Source of the DNA: Alphaproteobacteria bacterium
Lineage (GTDB): Bacteria > Pseudomonadota > Alphaproteobacteria > Puniceispirillales > Puniceispirillaceae
Assembly: GCA_016780695.1 (NCBI GenBank)
Contig: JADHLK010000008.1
Coordinates: forward strand, 1-20,254
Direction: 5' to 3'
DNA length: 20,254 nt
Shown: piece by piece, positions 7,119 to 14,988 of the stretch
Numbering within the stretch: the stretch's first letter is position 1
Layout: each line of letters starts with the position of its first letter
The notes under the pieces: generated by a model
Told to the model about the DNA's origin: nothing
What the model saw: only the letters and a program-made list of their open reading frames with translations
The model's database searches: none
Made by a program: the position numbers and the translations under genes

Positions 7119-8756
7119 TTACATATTTGGATAGTTTGGCCCGCCGCCCCCTTGCGGGGCCACCCAGTTAATATTCTGGCTGGGATCCTTGATATCACAG
7201 GTTTTGCAATGGACACAGTTCTGCGCGTTGATTTGCAAGCGCGGATTGCTGCCATCTTCCTCGCGCACAATCTCATAGACCCCGGCCGGGCAATAGCGTT
7301 GCTCCGGCGCGTCATAGAGGGCCAGATTATGGGAAATTGGCACCTTGTCATCTTTCAGCTGCAAATGAATCGGCTGGTCTTCCTCATGATTGGTTCCCGA
7401 CAGATAGACTGAGGAATTGCGATCAAAGCTGACCACCCCATCCGGCTTTGGATAGCTGATAATCGGGGCCTCATCGGCTTTTTTCAAGCAGGCATGATCG
7501 GCATGATGATGGAAAGTCCAGGGTGCCTTGCCGCGCAGGATATAGGTATCCAGGGCAGAATAGGCCATGCCGAACCAGAAACCGCGATTGAAGGCCGGGC
7601 GGATATTGCGCACCCGGTAAAGCTCATCCCAGAGCCAGCTGGCCTGTAATTTTTCTGCATAGCCGACAGGTTCGGCCCGCTCTTGCGTCTGCTCCAGCAC
7701 CTCAAAGACTGCTTCTGCTGCCAGCATACCGGATTTCATCGCCGTGTGGGTGCCCTTGATTTTGGGCACATTCAAAAACCCGGCGGTGCAGCCGACCAGA
7801 CAGCCGCCGTCAAAGGTCAGCTTTGGCACCGATTGAAAGCCGCCCTCATTGAGCGCGCGCGCCCCGTAGGAAACCCGCCTTCCGCCTTCCAGCAAGGGCC
7901 GCACGGCAGGATGTGTCTTGAATCTCTGGAATTCCTCAAAAGGCGATAAATGCGGATTGCTGTAATCCAGCCCGATAACAAAGCCTATTGCTACTTGATT
8001 GCCATTCAGGTGATATAAAAAGGAGCCGCCATAAGTATCGGTGGAAAGTGGCCAGCCAACCGAATGCCAGACTGTGCCGGGCTTGGATTTTTCCGGCTCA
8101 ATATCCCACAGCTCCTTGATGCCGATAGCATAGGTCTGCGGGTCCTTGCCTTCTTGCAGGCCAAACCGCTCAAACAGCCCCTTGGTTAGATGCCCACGGC
8201 AGCCTTCGGCGAAAATCACCTGCCTGCCCAGCAATTCGATGCCCGGCTCATAGCTGTCTGTGGGCTGGCCATCGCGGCCAATGCCCATATCACCGGTGGC
8301 AACCCCGCGCACTGCCCCGGCCTCATCATACAACACTTCGGCAGCGGCAAAGCCCGGATAGATTTCCACCCCGGCGGCTTCGGCCTGTTCGCCCAGCCAG
8401 CGACAGAAATTGCCCAGAGAGATAATGTAATTGCCATGATTGTTCATTTGCGGCGGCGTTGGCAGGCGGGTCGCCCCCTGCGCGCTCAGCAGCATGAATT
8501 TATCTGTTTGCACCGGGGTGTCCAGCGGCGCACCGCGCTCTTTCCAGTCGGGCAGCAACTCATTCAGGGCGCGCGGCTCCAGCACCGCCCCGGACAGGAT
8601 ATGGGCGCCAATCTCACTCCCCTTTTCCAGCAGGCAGACAGAGATGTCCCGGTTCTGTTCAGCTGCCAGCTGCTTCAGCCTGATCGCAGCAGACAGGCCG
8701 GACGGCCCGCCCCCGACAATCACCACATCATAATCCATGGATTCGCGTTCAGCCAT
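7119..8756 (-). CDS. Electron transfer flavoprotein-ubiquinone oxidoreductase
   Basis: Passes electrons from reduced electron-transfer flavoprotein (fed by acyl-CoA and other dehydrogenases) to ubiquinone at the inner membrane. Its 545 residues fit the family. The FAD-binding fold opens with DVVIVGGGPSGLSAA (10-24). The C-terminal ferredoxin-like part has CVHCKTC (Cys514, Cys517, Cys520), plus an upstream Cys in RYCPAGVYE, giving the four ligands for one [4Fe-4S] cluster, and ends WVAPQGGGGPNYPNM, typical of the family. The first ATG (8756) is preceded by AAAGGG; a second Met at codon 7 could also serve. It is the first gene of the operon and faces the uracil-DNA glycosylase across a 161-bp divergent region. 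The etfA/etfB partner genes are not in the window. Confidence 0.97.
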   Translation of the reverse strand: MAERESMDYDVVIVGGGPSGLSAAIRLKQLAAEQNRDISVCLLEKGSEIGAHILSGAVLEPRALNELLPDWKERGAPLDTPVQTDKFMLLSAQGATRLPTPPQMNNHGNYIISLGNFCRWLGEQAEAAGVEIYPGFAAAEVLYDEAGAVRGVATGDMGIGRDGQPTDSYEPGIELLGRQVIFAEGCRGHLTKGLFERFGLQEGKDPQTYAIGIKELWDIEPEKSKPGTVWHSVGWPLSTDTYGGSFLYHLNGNQVAIGFVIGLDYSNPHLSPFEEFQRFKTHPAVRPLLEGGRRVSYGARALNEGGFQSVPKLTFDGGCLVGCTAGFLNVPKIKGTHTAMKSGMLAAEAVFEVLEQTQERAEPVGYAEKLQASWLWDELYRVRNIRPAFNRGFWFGMAYSALDTYILRGKAPWTFHHHADHACLKKADEAPIISYPKPDGVVSFDRNSSVYLSGTNHEEDQPIHLQLKDDKVPISHNLALYDAPEQRYCPAGVYEIVREEDGSNPRLQINAQNCVHCKTCDIKDPSQNINWVAPQGGGGPNYPNM

Positions 8757-8917
8757 TTTAATGCCCTTTTTTTAATCCTCTGTGCGGGTCAGATACCCTG
8801 CCTGCATATCTGTAAAAAAGCCGATTTTTCCAGAAGGTGGCAAAACAGAGTTCAGTTCAACCGGCTATCATGTCATTATAGGGTTCATGCAGCGCAGAAT
8901 GCCAGAAGGAAAACGAT
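8757..8917. promoter_or_regulatory. Divergent promoter region, ETF-QO / uracil-DNA glycosylase
   Basis: The 161 bp separate two divergent genes and must hold both promoters. On the minus strand a perfect TATAAT lies at 8875-8880, about 120 bp ahead of the ETF-QO start, but the -35 position has only a poor match (around 8898-8904). I see no clear plus-strand promoter. Confidence 0.3.
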
Positions 8918-9823
8918 ATGACAATGCCCGCGCGAACCCGTGATGAGTTGCTGAGCGCGCTTTTCTGGCAGGTGGAAATCGGCGCCGATGCAGCCTTTCT
9001 GGACAGCCCGCCCGGCGCCGCCGAGACGACACCGCTGGCCGCTTTTATGCCGACTGCAAAAAAAGCTGATACCCCGCCCGCTGCTGCGGCTATGCCGCCT
9101 GAGAAGTCTGGCCCACCTTTGAAGTCTGGCCGGGCCTTTTCCGGCCTGCCCGCCAGCCAGCCAGCGGCCCACCCGGATCTGAACCGGCTGGATTCCCTGC
9201 CCGCCCTGCAAAAGGCATTGGCAGATTTTGAAGGATGCAGCCTGAAACATACGGCCAGCAATCTGGTTTTTGCTGATGGTAATCCGCAAGCGAAAATTAT
9301 GCTGATAGGAGAGGCGCCGGGCCGCGATGAGGATCGGATGGGGCTGCCCTTTGTTGGGCCGGCGGGCCAGCTGCTGGATCGGATGCTGGCCGCGATAGGG
9401 CTGGATAGGAGCCAAGTCTATATCACCAATATCCTGCCCTGGCGTCCGCCCGGCAACCGCACGCCAACAGCTGAGGAAACCGCCCTGCTCTGGCCCTTTT
9501 TGCGCCGCCATATCCAGCTGAAAGCCCCGCAGATTATCCTGGCCCTTGGCGGGTCTTCAGCAAAATTGCTGCTGGACAGCCAGACTGGTATTTTGAAATT
9601 GCGCGGCCAGATGCGGGAGGTGGATTTTGGGCTGCCTGCCCGGCTGCCAGTTTTGCCCAGCCTGCATCCGGCCTATTTGCTGCGCTCGCCTGCACAGAAA
9701 AAGCTCGCCTGGGCGGATTTGCTCACCCTGCGCCATTTTTTGGACAAATTACCGCCTGATAAAACCGACCCGGATGCGGCGATGGCAACAGAATCGGCCC
9801 GGTCCAACCCGGCAGGCGATTGA
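8918..9823 (+). CDS. Uracil-DNA glycosylase, family 4-like but lacking most Fe-S cysteines
   Basis: Removes uracil from DNA at the start of base excision repair. The core (about 100-275) carries the family 4/5 motifs: GEAPGRDED (131-139), GLPFVGPAGQLLD, TNILPWRPPGNRTPT (170-184) and the HPAYLL motif with His250. Family 4 enzymes hold a [4Fe-4S] cluster with four Cys, one of them in a KCRPPGN motif. Here that position is Trp175, and the whole 301-residue protein has a single Cys (Cys107), so a classic cluster cannot form. Similar cluster-free enzymes are known from Bradyrhizobium. The UDGX KRRIH loop is absent. The first 85 residues are a Pro/Ala-rich, low-complexity extension with an 18-bp-period DNA repeat (9103-9131). 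The ATG at 8918 follows AGGAAA. Confidence 0.92.
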   Translation: MTMPARTRDELLSALFWQVEIGADAAFLDSPPGAAETTPLAAFMPTAKKADTPPAAAAMPPEKSGPPLKSGRAFSGLPASQPAAHPDLNRLDSLPALQKALADFEGCSLKHTASNLVFADGNPQAKIMLIGEAPGRDEDRMGLPFVGPAGQLLDRMLAAIGLDRSQVYITNILPWRPPGNRTPTAEETALLWPFLRRHIQLKAPQIILALGGSSAKLLLDSQTGILKLRGQMREVDFGLPARLPVLPSLHPAYLLRSPAQKKLAWADLLTLRHFLDKLPPDKTDPDAAMATESARSNPAGD

Positions 9824-9898
9824 CAAGCCGCCGCCCAGCCGCCCATATAGGACTGGCCAAAGAACCGGCTGACTGATAAAGCAAAACAGGTTTATTTG

Positions 9899-11662
9899 AT
9901 GATTTTTTATCGCGCTGTTACGACCTTTTTCCTGTTGGCCTTGCTGGCCCTGCCGCTGCGCGCAACCGAGCTGCCAGAGCGATTGCCTGAGCTGTTGACA
10001 GATAAGGATACCCGCCTCTACCAGCAGATTTTTGAAGCCCAGGAGCTGGGCAATATCAAACAGGCCGACAAGCTGATAGCCCAGCTGGATAATACCATGC
10101 TGATGGGTCATATCCTCTCGCAACGCTATCTGCATCCGACTGCCTGGCGATCCAGATATTCTGAATTGCGGGACTGGCTCGACCTTTATTCTGATCATCC
10201 GGCTGCCAGCCGTATCAAATGGCTGGCTGACAAGCGCCGTCCGAAAGCGGCGGCTGGCCCCAAGCAACCGAAAAAAGGCTATCTGAACGGGGTTGGCCAT
10301 CATGATCCGCAAAGCTGGCGGGCGGCAGTGCCGGTCAGCCGGTCTGGGCGGGCTTCTCCCAGAAAGACAGCTGCCATTGCAGCTGAGGTGCGCCGGGCTA
10401 TTCGGCGAGGGGCCCCGACTGCGGCGGCCCGCTATCTCAGCCAGTCGGGCAATCTGCGCTATCTGACAAAAGCTGAGGAAGGGCATTTGCTGGGCGAGAT
10501 CGCGCATGGCTATTTTGTCTTTGGGTTGGATGACAAGGCCATTCGAACGGCCCGTCAGGCAATCGGCAAGGGTCGGGCTGAGGCCTATATGGCCTATTGG
10601 GCTGGCGGTCTGGCCGCGATACGAAGCCGCCAGCCGGAACTGGCTGGGATGCTGTTTCGCACGCTGGCCGAACTGGAGGACGCGCCGACTGTGCTGCGAT
10701 CCGGGGCGGCCTTCTGGGCACAGAGGCTGGCCTTGCGGGAAGGCGACTTTGCCGGTGCGATGCGCTGGCTGGATATTGCCGCCGCAAGCCCGAAAAGTTT
10801 TTATGGTGTGATGGCCTTGCAGGCATCCGGCCAGCATTTGCCGATTTCCTTTGACCTGCCTCAGCTGTCAGATGATTTCACCCAATGGCTGCTGGAACGG
10901 CGCGGTGGGCGGCGTGTCTTTGCCCTGTTGCAGACCGGCAACTGGACTGAGGCAGCGCGCGAGTTGCGCTATCTCTATGATGAGGCAGATACCGATCGCA
11001 GGCGCGATATGATGGTGTTTGCCGTTCAGCATAATATGCCCGGGCTGGCTTTCCGGCTGGCGGATATTTTCCGCCGTGAAAAAGGCATCCTCTATTATGG
11101 GGCGCTTTATCCAGAACCTGAGGTGGAGGTGGAGTTCAGCGTTGACCGCGCCCTGCTCTGGGCGATTGCGCGCAAGGAATCCGGCTTTTATCCGCTGGCC
11201 CGCAGCCGGGTCCGCGCCTCCGGTCTGATGCAGATTATGCCCGCCACCGCAGCCTTTATTGGCCGTGACAGGCGCTATCGCAGCTCAATGCGGCACATGC
11301 TGCACAACCCGGAAGTTAATTTGCAGCTGGGTCAGGATTATATTGTGCATCTGCTGAATGAGCCGCTGATCAGCGGCAATCTGGTGCGGATGCTGGCCGC
11401 CTATAATGGCGGGCCGGGCAATCTGAACAAATGGATGCGGCGGCGCGATCATCAAGATGATGTGTTTTTGCTGATCGAATCAATTCCCGCCCGTGAGACG
11501 CGCAATTATATCAAAAGCGTGATAACAGATATGTGGATGTATCGGATCAAATTCGGCGAGGATACACCGGCCCTGCGCTCGGTCATTGCAGGTGATCCGC
11601 AAGCAGGAAAGCTGGCCTTCTTGCTGAGCCCGGCAGCTGATAAAACCAGCGGGCAGCCCTGA
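9899..11662 (+). CDS. slt: Slt-type soluble lytic murein transglycosylase
   Basis: Cleaves the beta-1,4 bond between MurNAc and GlcNAc in peptidoglycan, leaving 1,6-anhydro-MurNAc, in the periplasm. The 587-residue product has a signal peptide (RAVTTFFLLALLALPLRA), then a long helical superhelix domain typical of Slt70 (about 30-405), then the catalytic SLT domain. Catalytic Glu427 sits in ARKESGF, followed by RASGLMQIMPATA, and AAYNGGPGNLNKW lies near Tyr502. I chose the ATG at 9899 with AGG eight bases upstream; an in-frame TTG directly precedes it. The gene follows the glycosylase by 75 bp and precedes moaB by 28 bp, so one transcript is likely, though the functions are unrelated. Confidence 0.95.
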   Translation: MIFYRAVTTFFLLALLALPLRATELPERLPELLTDKDTRLYQQIFEAQELGNIKQADKLIAQLDNTMLMGHILSQRYLHPTAWRSRYSELRDWLDLYSDHPAASRIKWLADKRRPKAAAGPKQPKKGYLNGVGHHDPQSWRAAVPVSRSGRASPRKTAAIAAEVRRAIRRGAPTAAARYLSQSGNLRYLTKAEEGHLLGEIAHGYFVFGLDDKAIRTARQAIGKGRAEAYMAYWAGGLAAIRSRQPELAGMLFRTLAELEDAPTVLRSGAAFWAQRLALREGDFAGAMRWLDIAAASPKSFYGVMALQASGQHLPISFDLPQLSDDFTQWLLERRGGRRVFALLQTGNWTEAARELRYLYDEADTDRRRDMMVFAVQHNMPGLAFRLADIFRREKGILYYGALYPEPEVEVEFSVDRALLWAIARKESGFYPLARSRVRASGLMQIMPATAAFIGRDRRYRSSMRHMLHNPEVNLQLGQDYIVHLLNEPLISGNLVRMLAAYNGGPGNLNKWMRRRDHQDDVFLLIESIPARETRNYIKSVITDMWMYRIKFGEDTPALRSVIAGDPQAGKLAFLLSPAADKTSGQP

Positions 11663-11690
11663 TCGAATAGCAGATAAAGAGGAGCGGACT

Positions 11691-12242
11691 GTGAGCAGGC
11701 TGGATGAAACAAGGCACTTTGTGCCGGTGCGGATAGCGGTTCTGACTGTCTCGGACAGCCGCACGCTGGCTGAGGACAAGTCCGGTGATGTGCTGGCTGA
11801 GCGGCTCACCGGGGCCGGGCATCACCTGGCCCAGCGCGCCATTGTGCCTGATGATCAACAGGCGATCTGCGATTTTCTGGCCGCGTCGATAGAGGATAGC
11901 GAGACATATGTGGTGATCGCAACTGGCGGGACCGGGCTGACCGGGCGGGATGTAACCCCGGAGGCGTTTCGCTCAGTTTTTGAAAAGGAGATAGAAGGGT
12001 TCGGTGAAGCCTTCCGCTTTCTGTCCTTTGCTAAGATTGGCACATCCACCCTGCAGAGCCGGGCGGTTGCCGGGGTTGCGGGCGGCACCTATCTGTTCGC
12101 CTTGCCCGGCTCGCCCTCAGCCTGCCGGGATGCCTGGGATGATTTGCTGGTGCATCAGCTCGATTACCGGCATCGCCCGTGCAATTTTGTTGAGATTATG
12201 CCGCGGCTGACTGAGGCAGCCGGGGTGCGCGCCCGCAAATGA
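11691..12242 (+). CDS. moaB: Molybdenum cofactor biosynthesis protein MoaB
   Basis: A MoaB/MogA-fold protein of 183 residues. Members of this family bind molybdopterin and adenylate it before molybdate insertion; which of these roles applies here is not certain. Visible motifs are VRIAVLTVSDSRT near the N-terminus, the pterin-binding ATGGTGLTGRDVTPEAF, LPGSPSACRDAWDDLL and the C-terminal CNFVEIMPRL. The start is GTG at 11691, preceded by GAGGAG. Its stop overlaps the rnhB start as ATGA (12239-12242), so the two are translationally coupled. Other molybdenum cofactor genes are not nearby. Confidence 0.93.
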   Translation: MSRLDETRHFVPVRIAVLTVSDSRTLAEDKSGDVLAERLTGAGHHLAQRAIVPDDQQAICDFLAASIEDSETYVVIATGGTGLTGRDVTPEAFRSVFEKEIEGFGEAFRFLSFAKIGTSTLQSRAVAGVAGGTYLFALPGSPSACRDAWDDLLVHQLDYRHRPCNFVEIMPRLTEAAGVRARK

Positions 12243-12922
12243 GTGCAGACCGGGCGGCGCTGCCAGATGACAGGCTGGAACTGGCCTGGCAAGATAACGG
12301 GCCGGTCCTCGGAGTTGATGAGGCGGGGCGCGGCCCCTGGGCCGGTCCGGTCACCGCGGCTGCTTTCTGGCGTGATCCGGGAGCGGGTCTGCCCCCCGGT
12401 CTGACTGACTCAAAAAAATTATCGGCACCAGCGCGCCAGCGTCTGGAAACAGAATTGAAACGCGGCCCGCATCTGTTTTGCGTTGCTGAGGCCAGCGCGG
12501 CGGAAATTGACCGGCTGGGGATTTTGCCTGCCACCTTTCTGGCCATGGATCGGGCCTTGTGCGGCCTGCTTGGGGCACTTCAGGATCGCGCCCTTGGCCA
12601 GCCGGGCTGTCTGCTGATCGATGGTAATCTTGTCCCGCGGCTGGAGGGGCTGGCAGCGCAGCTGGCCGGGCTGCCGAAAATCCTGCCGGTTGTGAAGGGC
12701 GACAGCAAGAGCCTGTCTATCGCGGCTGCCTCCATTCTGGCCAAGACTGATCGCGACCGGCAGCTGGACCAGCTGGATGCACAGTTTCCCGCCTATGGTT
12801 TTGCCCGCCATAAGGGCTATGGCACCAAAGAGCATGCTGCGGCGCTGGCCCGGCATGGCCCCTGTCCGGCGCATCGGCGCTCTTTTCGGCCTATTGCCCG
12901 CTTGCTTGGGGCCTCAGATTAA
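12239..12922 (+). CDS. rnhB: Ribonuclease HII
   Basis: Cuts RNA in RNA-DNA hybrids and starts removal of single ribonucleotides from DNA. At 227 residues it matches the family. The four acidic metal ligands are in place: Asp27-Glu28 in GVDEAGRGPWAGP, Asp128 in LLIDGN, and Asp173 in ILAKTDRDR. TDSKKLS (56-62) and the AFPAYGF-like segment QFPAYGFARHKGYGT are also typical. It overlaps moaB by 4 bp upstream. At its 3' end the last 4 bp overlap the end of the convergent DUF805 gene, an unusually tight junction with no room for a separate terminator. Confidence 0.97.
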   Translation: MSADRAALPDDRLELAWQDNGPVLGVDEAGRGPWAGPVTAAAFWRDPGAGLPPGLTDSKKLSAPARQRLETELKRGPHLFCVAEASAAEIDRLGILPATFLAMDRALCGLLGALQDRALGQPGCLLIDGNLVPRLEGLAAQLAGLPKILPVVKGDSKSLSIAAASILAKTDRDRQLDQLDAQFPAYGFARHKGYGTKEHAAALARHGPCPAHRRSFRPIARLLGASD

Positions 12923-13500
12923 AAAGCCGGTTTTGGACCATGCCGGTTTTTCTTGCCCTGTGACGGTCGGGCCAGCCACCAGCCTGACCGGCCGGTATCA
13001 TGTAGCCGCCGGACAGCTGCAGCTATCAGCGGCAGGATGAGGGCCAGCGATACCAGCCCGGCCAGTACCGGCCCCTCCCCATGATCCTCTCTATGCGATC
13101 GGTGATGATAGGCGCGCTGGCCCGGCTCTGATCGCCATTCGATACAGCCGCCTTCCTCGCTTAATGGCTCTTTGGCAGCACAGCGCCCGCGCCCCAGCTG
13201 CACCTCCCCCTCCTCATTCCAGGTGAGATGGCCGCCTCTGGCCCAGCCAGACGGAATATTGATGGAGGAGGCTTCCTTGCCATCATCGCTAATCCGGTCA
13301 AATACCGGCCTCTCAAAAAAGGTGTGATGAAAACGCTGGTCAAAATCCCATCCGGCCCCGGAAACTGCTGCGGTCAGGCTGGCTGCCCAATGCATCAGGA
13401 TACAAAATAGCAGAAACCACCAGAACTCAGCCCGGCGGGCGCGCCCGCGGAAAATAGCATAATTGCCCATACAGGCTGTGATTGCCTCGGAAAAAGTCAT
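12919..13500 (-). CDS. DUF805 membrane protein with large insert and short C-terminus
   Basis: DUF805 is a family of small inner-membrane proteins of unknown function. The N-terminus (FSEAITACMGNYAIFRGRA, then EFWWF) and the hallmark RRLHDTGRSGWW (164-175) are clear. Two things are odd. About 95 hydrophilic residues (51-143, with Cys107, Cys119 and a His-rich end YHHRSHREDH) lie between the first membrane helix (26-46) and the next (145-163); this loop would be periplasmic. The protein also ends 18 residues after the hallmark with a charged tail, GKKNRHGPKPAF, where relatives normally continue with further membrane helices. The end falls inside the rnhB stop region, so the gene may have been cut when the two became neighbours. 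The start is well supported by AGGGGG five bases before ATG. Confidence 0.82.
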   Translation of the reverse strand: MTFSEAITACMGNYAIFRGRARRAEFWWFLLFCILMHWAASLTAAVSGAGWDFDQRFHHTFFERPVFDRISDDGKEASSINIPSGWARGGHLTWNEEGEVQLGRGRCAAKEPLSEEGGCIEWRSEPGQRAYHHRSHREDHGEGPVLAGLVSLALILPLIAAAVRRLHDTGRSGWWLARPSQGKKNRHGPKPAF

Positions 13501-13845
13501 CTAATCCCCCTGGAATATGCGTGTCAGGCATTGATTACACGGATAAGTTTGACAGAATTTATAATTTGTGACCAGAGGCTGTGTCATTTGCAGCCATATT
13601 TCCGCTTGCAGGATAGCCGGGCGCGGCCCCCGGCGGCGCCCCCGACACAGGGCCTGGCATCCGGCTTAGCGCAGCGGATAGCGAAATTTCGGCAGCTTTA
13701 CCCCCTAGATAAGGCCCCTCCCGGAAGCGCAGCTACAATATATTGATAAGACTTAAAGAGTGCCGGATAATTGTTTGACTTTCCTTGATTCCGACTGTTT
13801 CTATGGGGGGGATTCGCGGCTTTTTGAAAGGCGGGCAGAGCAGCC
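13501..13845. other. 345-bp non-coding region upstream of ccrM
   Basis: No credible gene lies here. The left part (13531-13570) is AT-rich with TTGACA at 13549-13554 and TATAAT at 13560-13565, but they are only 5 bp apart and so do not form a normal promoter. A GC-rich middle contains GCCGGG / CCCGGC (13616-13621 and 13629-13634) able to form a strong hairpin with no T-run. The right end holds the ccrM promoter and leader. I could not match the region to tmRNA, SRP RNA, 6S RNA or a riboswitch. Confidence 0.5.
13743..13815 (+). promoter_or_regulatory. ccrM promoter and leader with two GATTC sites
   Basis: TTGATA (13743-13748) and GATAAT (13766-13771) each match the sigma70 consensus at five of six bases with an ideal 17-bp spacer. 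Transcription would begin near 13778. Two GATTC sites, substrates of the CcrM enzyme itself, lie in the leader at 13787-13791 and 13811-13815. In Caulobacter the ccrM leader likewise carries GANTC sites whose methylation state affects transcription. One CtrA half-site (TTAA, 13753-13756) lies in the spacer, with no second half at the right distance. Confidence 0.6.
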
Positions 13846-14952
13846 ATGGCTAAGGGCAGGGTTCAAAATTTGCAGGATCAAATTCTGCCGGGGGATTGTC
13901 TGGACAGGCTGGCCAGCCTGCCAGATGCCTGTGTTGATCTGGTGTTTGCCGACCCGCCCTATAATCTGCAGCTGCAAGGGGCATTGCACCGGCCGGACAG
14001 CTCGCTGGTCGATGCGGTGGATGATGCCTGGGACAGCTATGACAGTTTTGCTGCCTATGATCGCCAGGCTGAGGGCTGGCTGAAAGAATGTCGCCGGGTG
14101 CTGAAGCCGGACGGGGCGATTTGGGTGATCGGCAGCTATCACAATATTTTCCGGATTGGCCGGTTGTTGCAGGACCTGGATTACTGGATTTTGAATGATG
14201 TTATCTGGCGCAAGAGCAATCCGATGCCGAATTTTCGCGGGCGGCGCTTTACCAACGCGCATGAGACCCTGATCTGGGCGGCAAAGTCGGAAAGCTCAAA
14301 ATATTGCTTTAATTATGAGGCGATGAAAGCGCTCAATGAAGGGGTGCAGATGCGCTCGGACTGGCTGCTGCCTATTTGCACCGGCCAGGAGCGGCTAAAA
14401 GATGCAGGCGGGCGCAAGGCACATCCGACACAAAAACCGGAAAATTTGCTGGCACGGGTGATACTGGCTTCCAGCCGCCGCGGCGATCTTATTCTGGATC
14501 CGTTTTTTGGCACAGGCACCACCGGCGCGGTTGCCAGGCGGCTGGGTCGGCATTTTATCGGCATTGAACAGGATGCGGACTATATCAGTCTGGCGAAAGC
14601 GCGGATTGCCAAAATTCGCCCGCTGACCAATGCTGCTATTTTGGAAACGCCGGAAAAACGCGCCTTGCCGCGGATTCCGTTCGGGGCCTTGCTGGAGCGT
14701 GGCTGGCTGCAGCCGGGCGATCAGCTTACCGATGCTGGCCGCCGCTTTACCGCCCAGGTGCGCGCTGATGGCTCGCTGGTCGCAGCAGATAAATCCAGCG
14801 GCTCGATTCATTCATTGGGGGCCAGCTTGCAGGGCGCGCCTTCCTGTAATGGCTGGACTTTCTGGCATATAGAGCAACAGGGAAAAACCGTGCCGATTGA
14901 TGATTTGCGGTCTGCCTTGCGTGCTGAAATGGCGAAATCCGGCACCGCCTAA
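13846..14952 (+). CDS. ccrM: CcrM-type adenine-N6 DNA methyltransferase (GANTC)
   Basis: Methylates adenine in GANTC using S-adenosylmethionine; in alphaproteobacteria it works late in the cell cycle and links chromosome replication to transcription. The 368-residue protein has the beta-class order: catalytic DPPYN (36-40) first and the SAM-binding DPFFGTGTTG (218-227) later, with KAHPTQKPENLL between. The C-terminal part (about 280-365, GALLERGWLQPGDQLTD through GWTFWHIEQQGK) fits the RAMA domain that CcrM needs for DNA recognition. No restriction gene is adjacent, so this is a solitary methylase. The ribosome binding site is weak (AAAGGCGGG 12-20 bases upstream), but no better start is in frame. 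GANTC specificity is inferred from family. Confidence 0.95.
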   Translation: MAKGRVQNLQDQILPGDCLDRLASLPDACVDLVFADPPYNLQLQGALHRPDSSLVDAVDDAWDSYDSFAAYDRQAEGWLKECRRVLKPDGAIWVIGSYHNIFRIGRLLQDLDYWILNDVIWRKSNPMPNFRGRRFTNAHETLIWAAKSESSKYCFNYEAMKALNEGVQMRSDWLLPICTGQERLKDAGGRKAHPTQKPENLLARVILASSRRGDLILDPFFGTGTTGAVARRLGRHFIGIEQDADYISLAKARIAKIRPLTNAAILETPEKRALPRIPFGALLERGWLQPGDQLTDAGRRFTAQVRADGSLVAADKSSGSIHSLGASLQGAPSCNGWTFWHIEQQGKTVPIDDLRSALRAEMAKSGTA

Positions 14953-14988
14953 TAGAAGGCCAGGCAACTAAGGCTAAAAGGCACCCGG

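Noticed and set aside
9749..10837. 362-residue open frame opposite the lytic transglycosylase
   Set aside because: Low-complexity shadow frame; the plus strand carries a complete, well-conserved enzyme.
12921..12955. Rho-independent terminator at the rnhB / DUF805 junction
   Set aside because: The repeated GCCGGTTTT (12926-12934 and 12942-12950) is a direct, not inverted, repeat and cannot form the needed stem, although a T-run follows.
13549..13565. TTGACA and TATAAT as a promoter pair
   Set aside because: Only 5 bp separate the boxes; neither has a good partner at 16-18 bp.
13753..13767. Full CtrA site in the ccrM promoter
   Set aside because: Only one TTAA half is present; the base positions for the second half read CGGA.
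13846..14952. Restriction-modification system around the methyltransferase
   Set aside because: Neighbours are rnhB, DUF805 and apt; no nuclease or specificity gene is present, so a solitary CcrM is the better reading.
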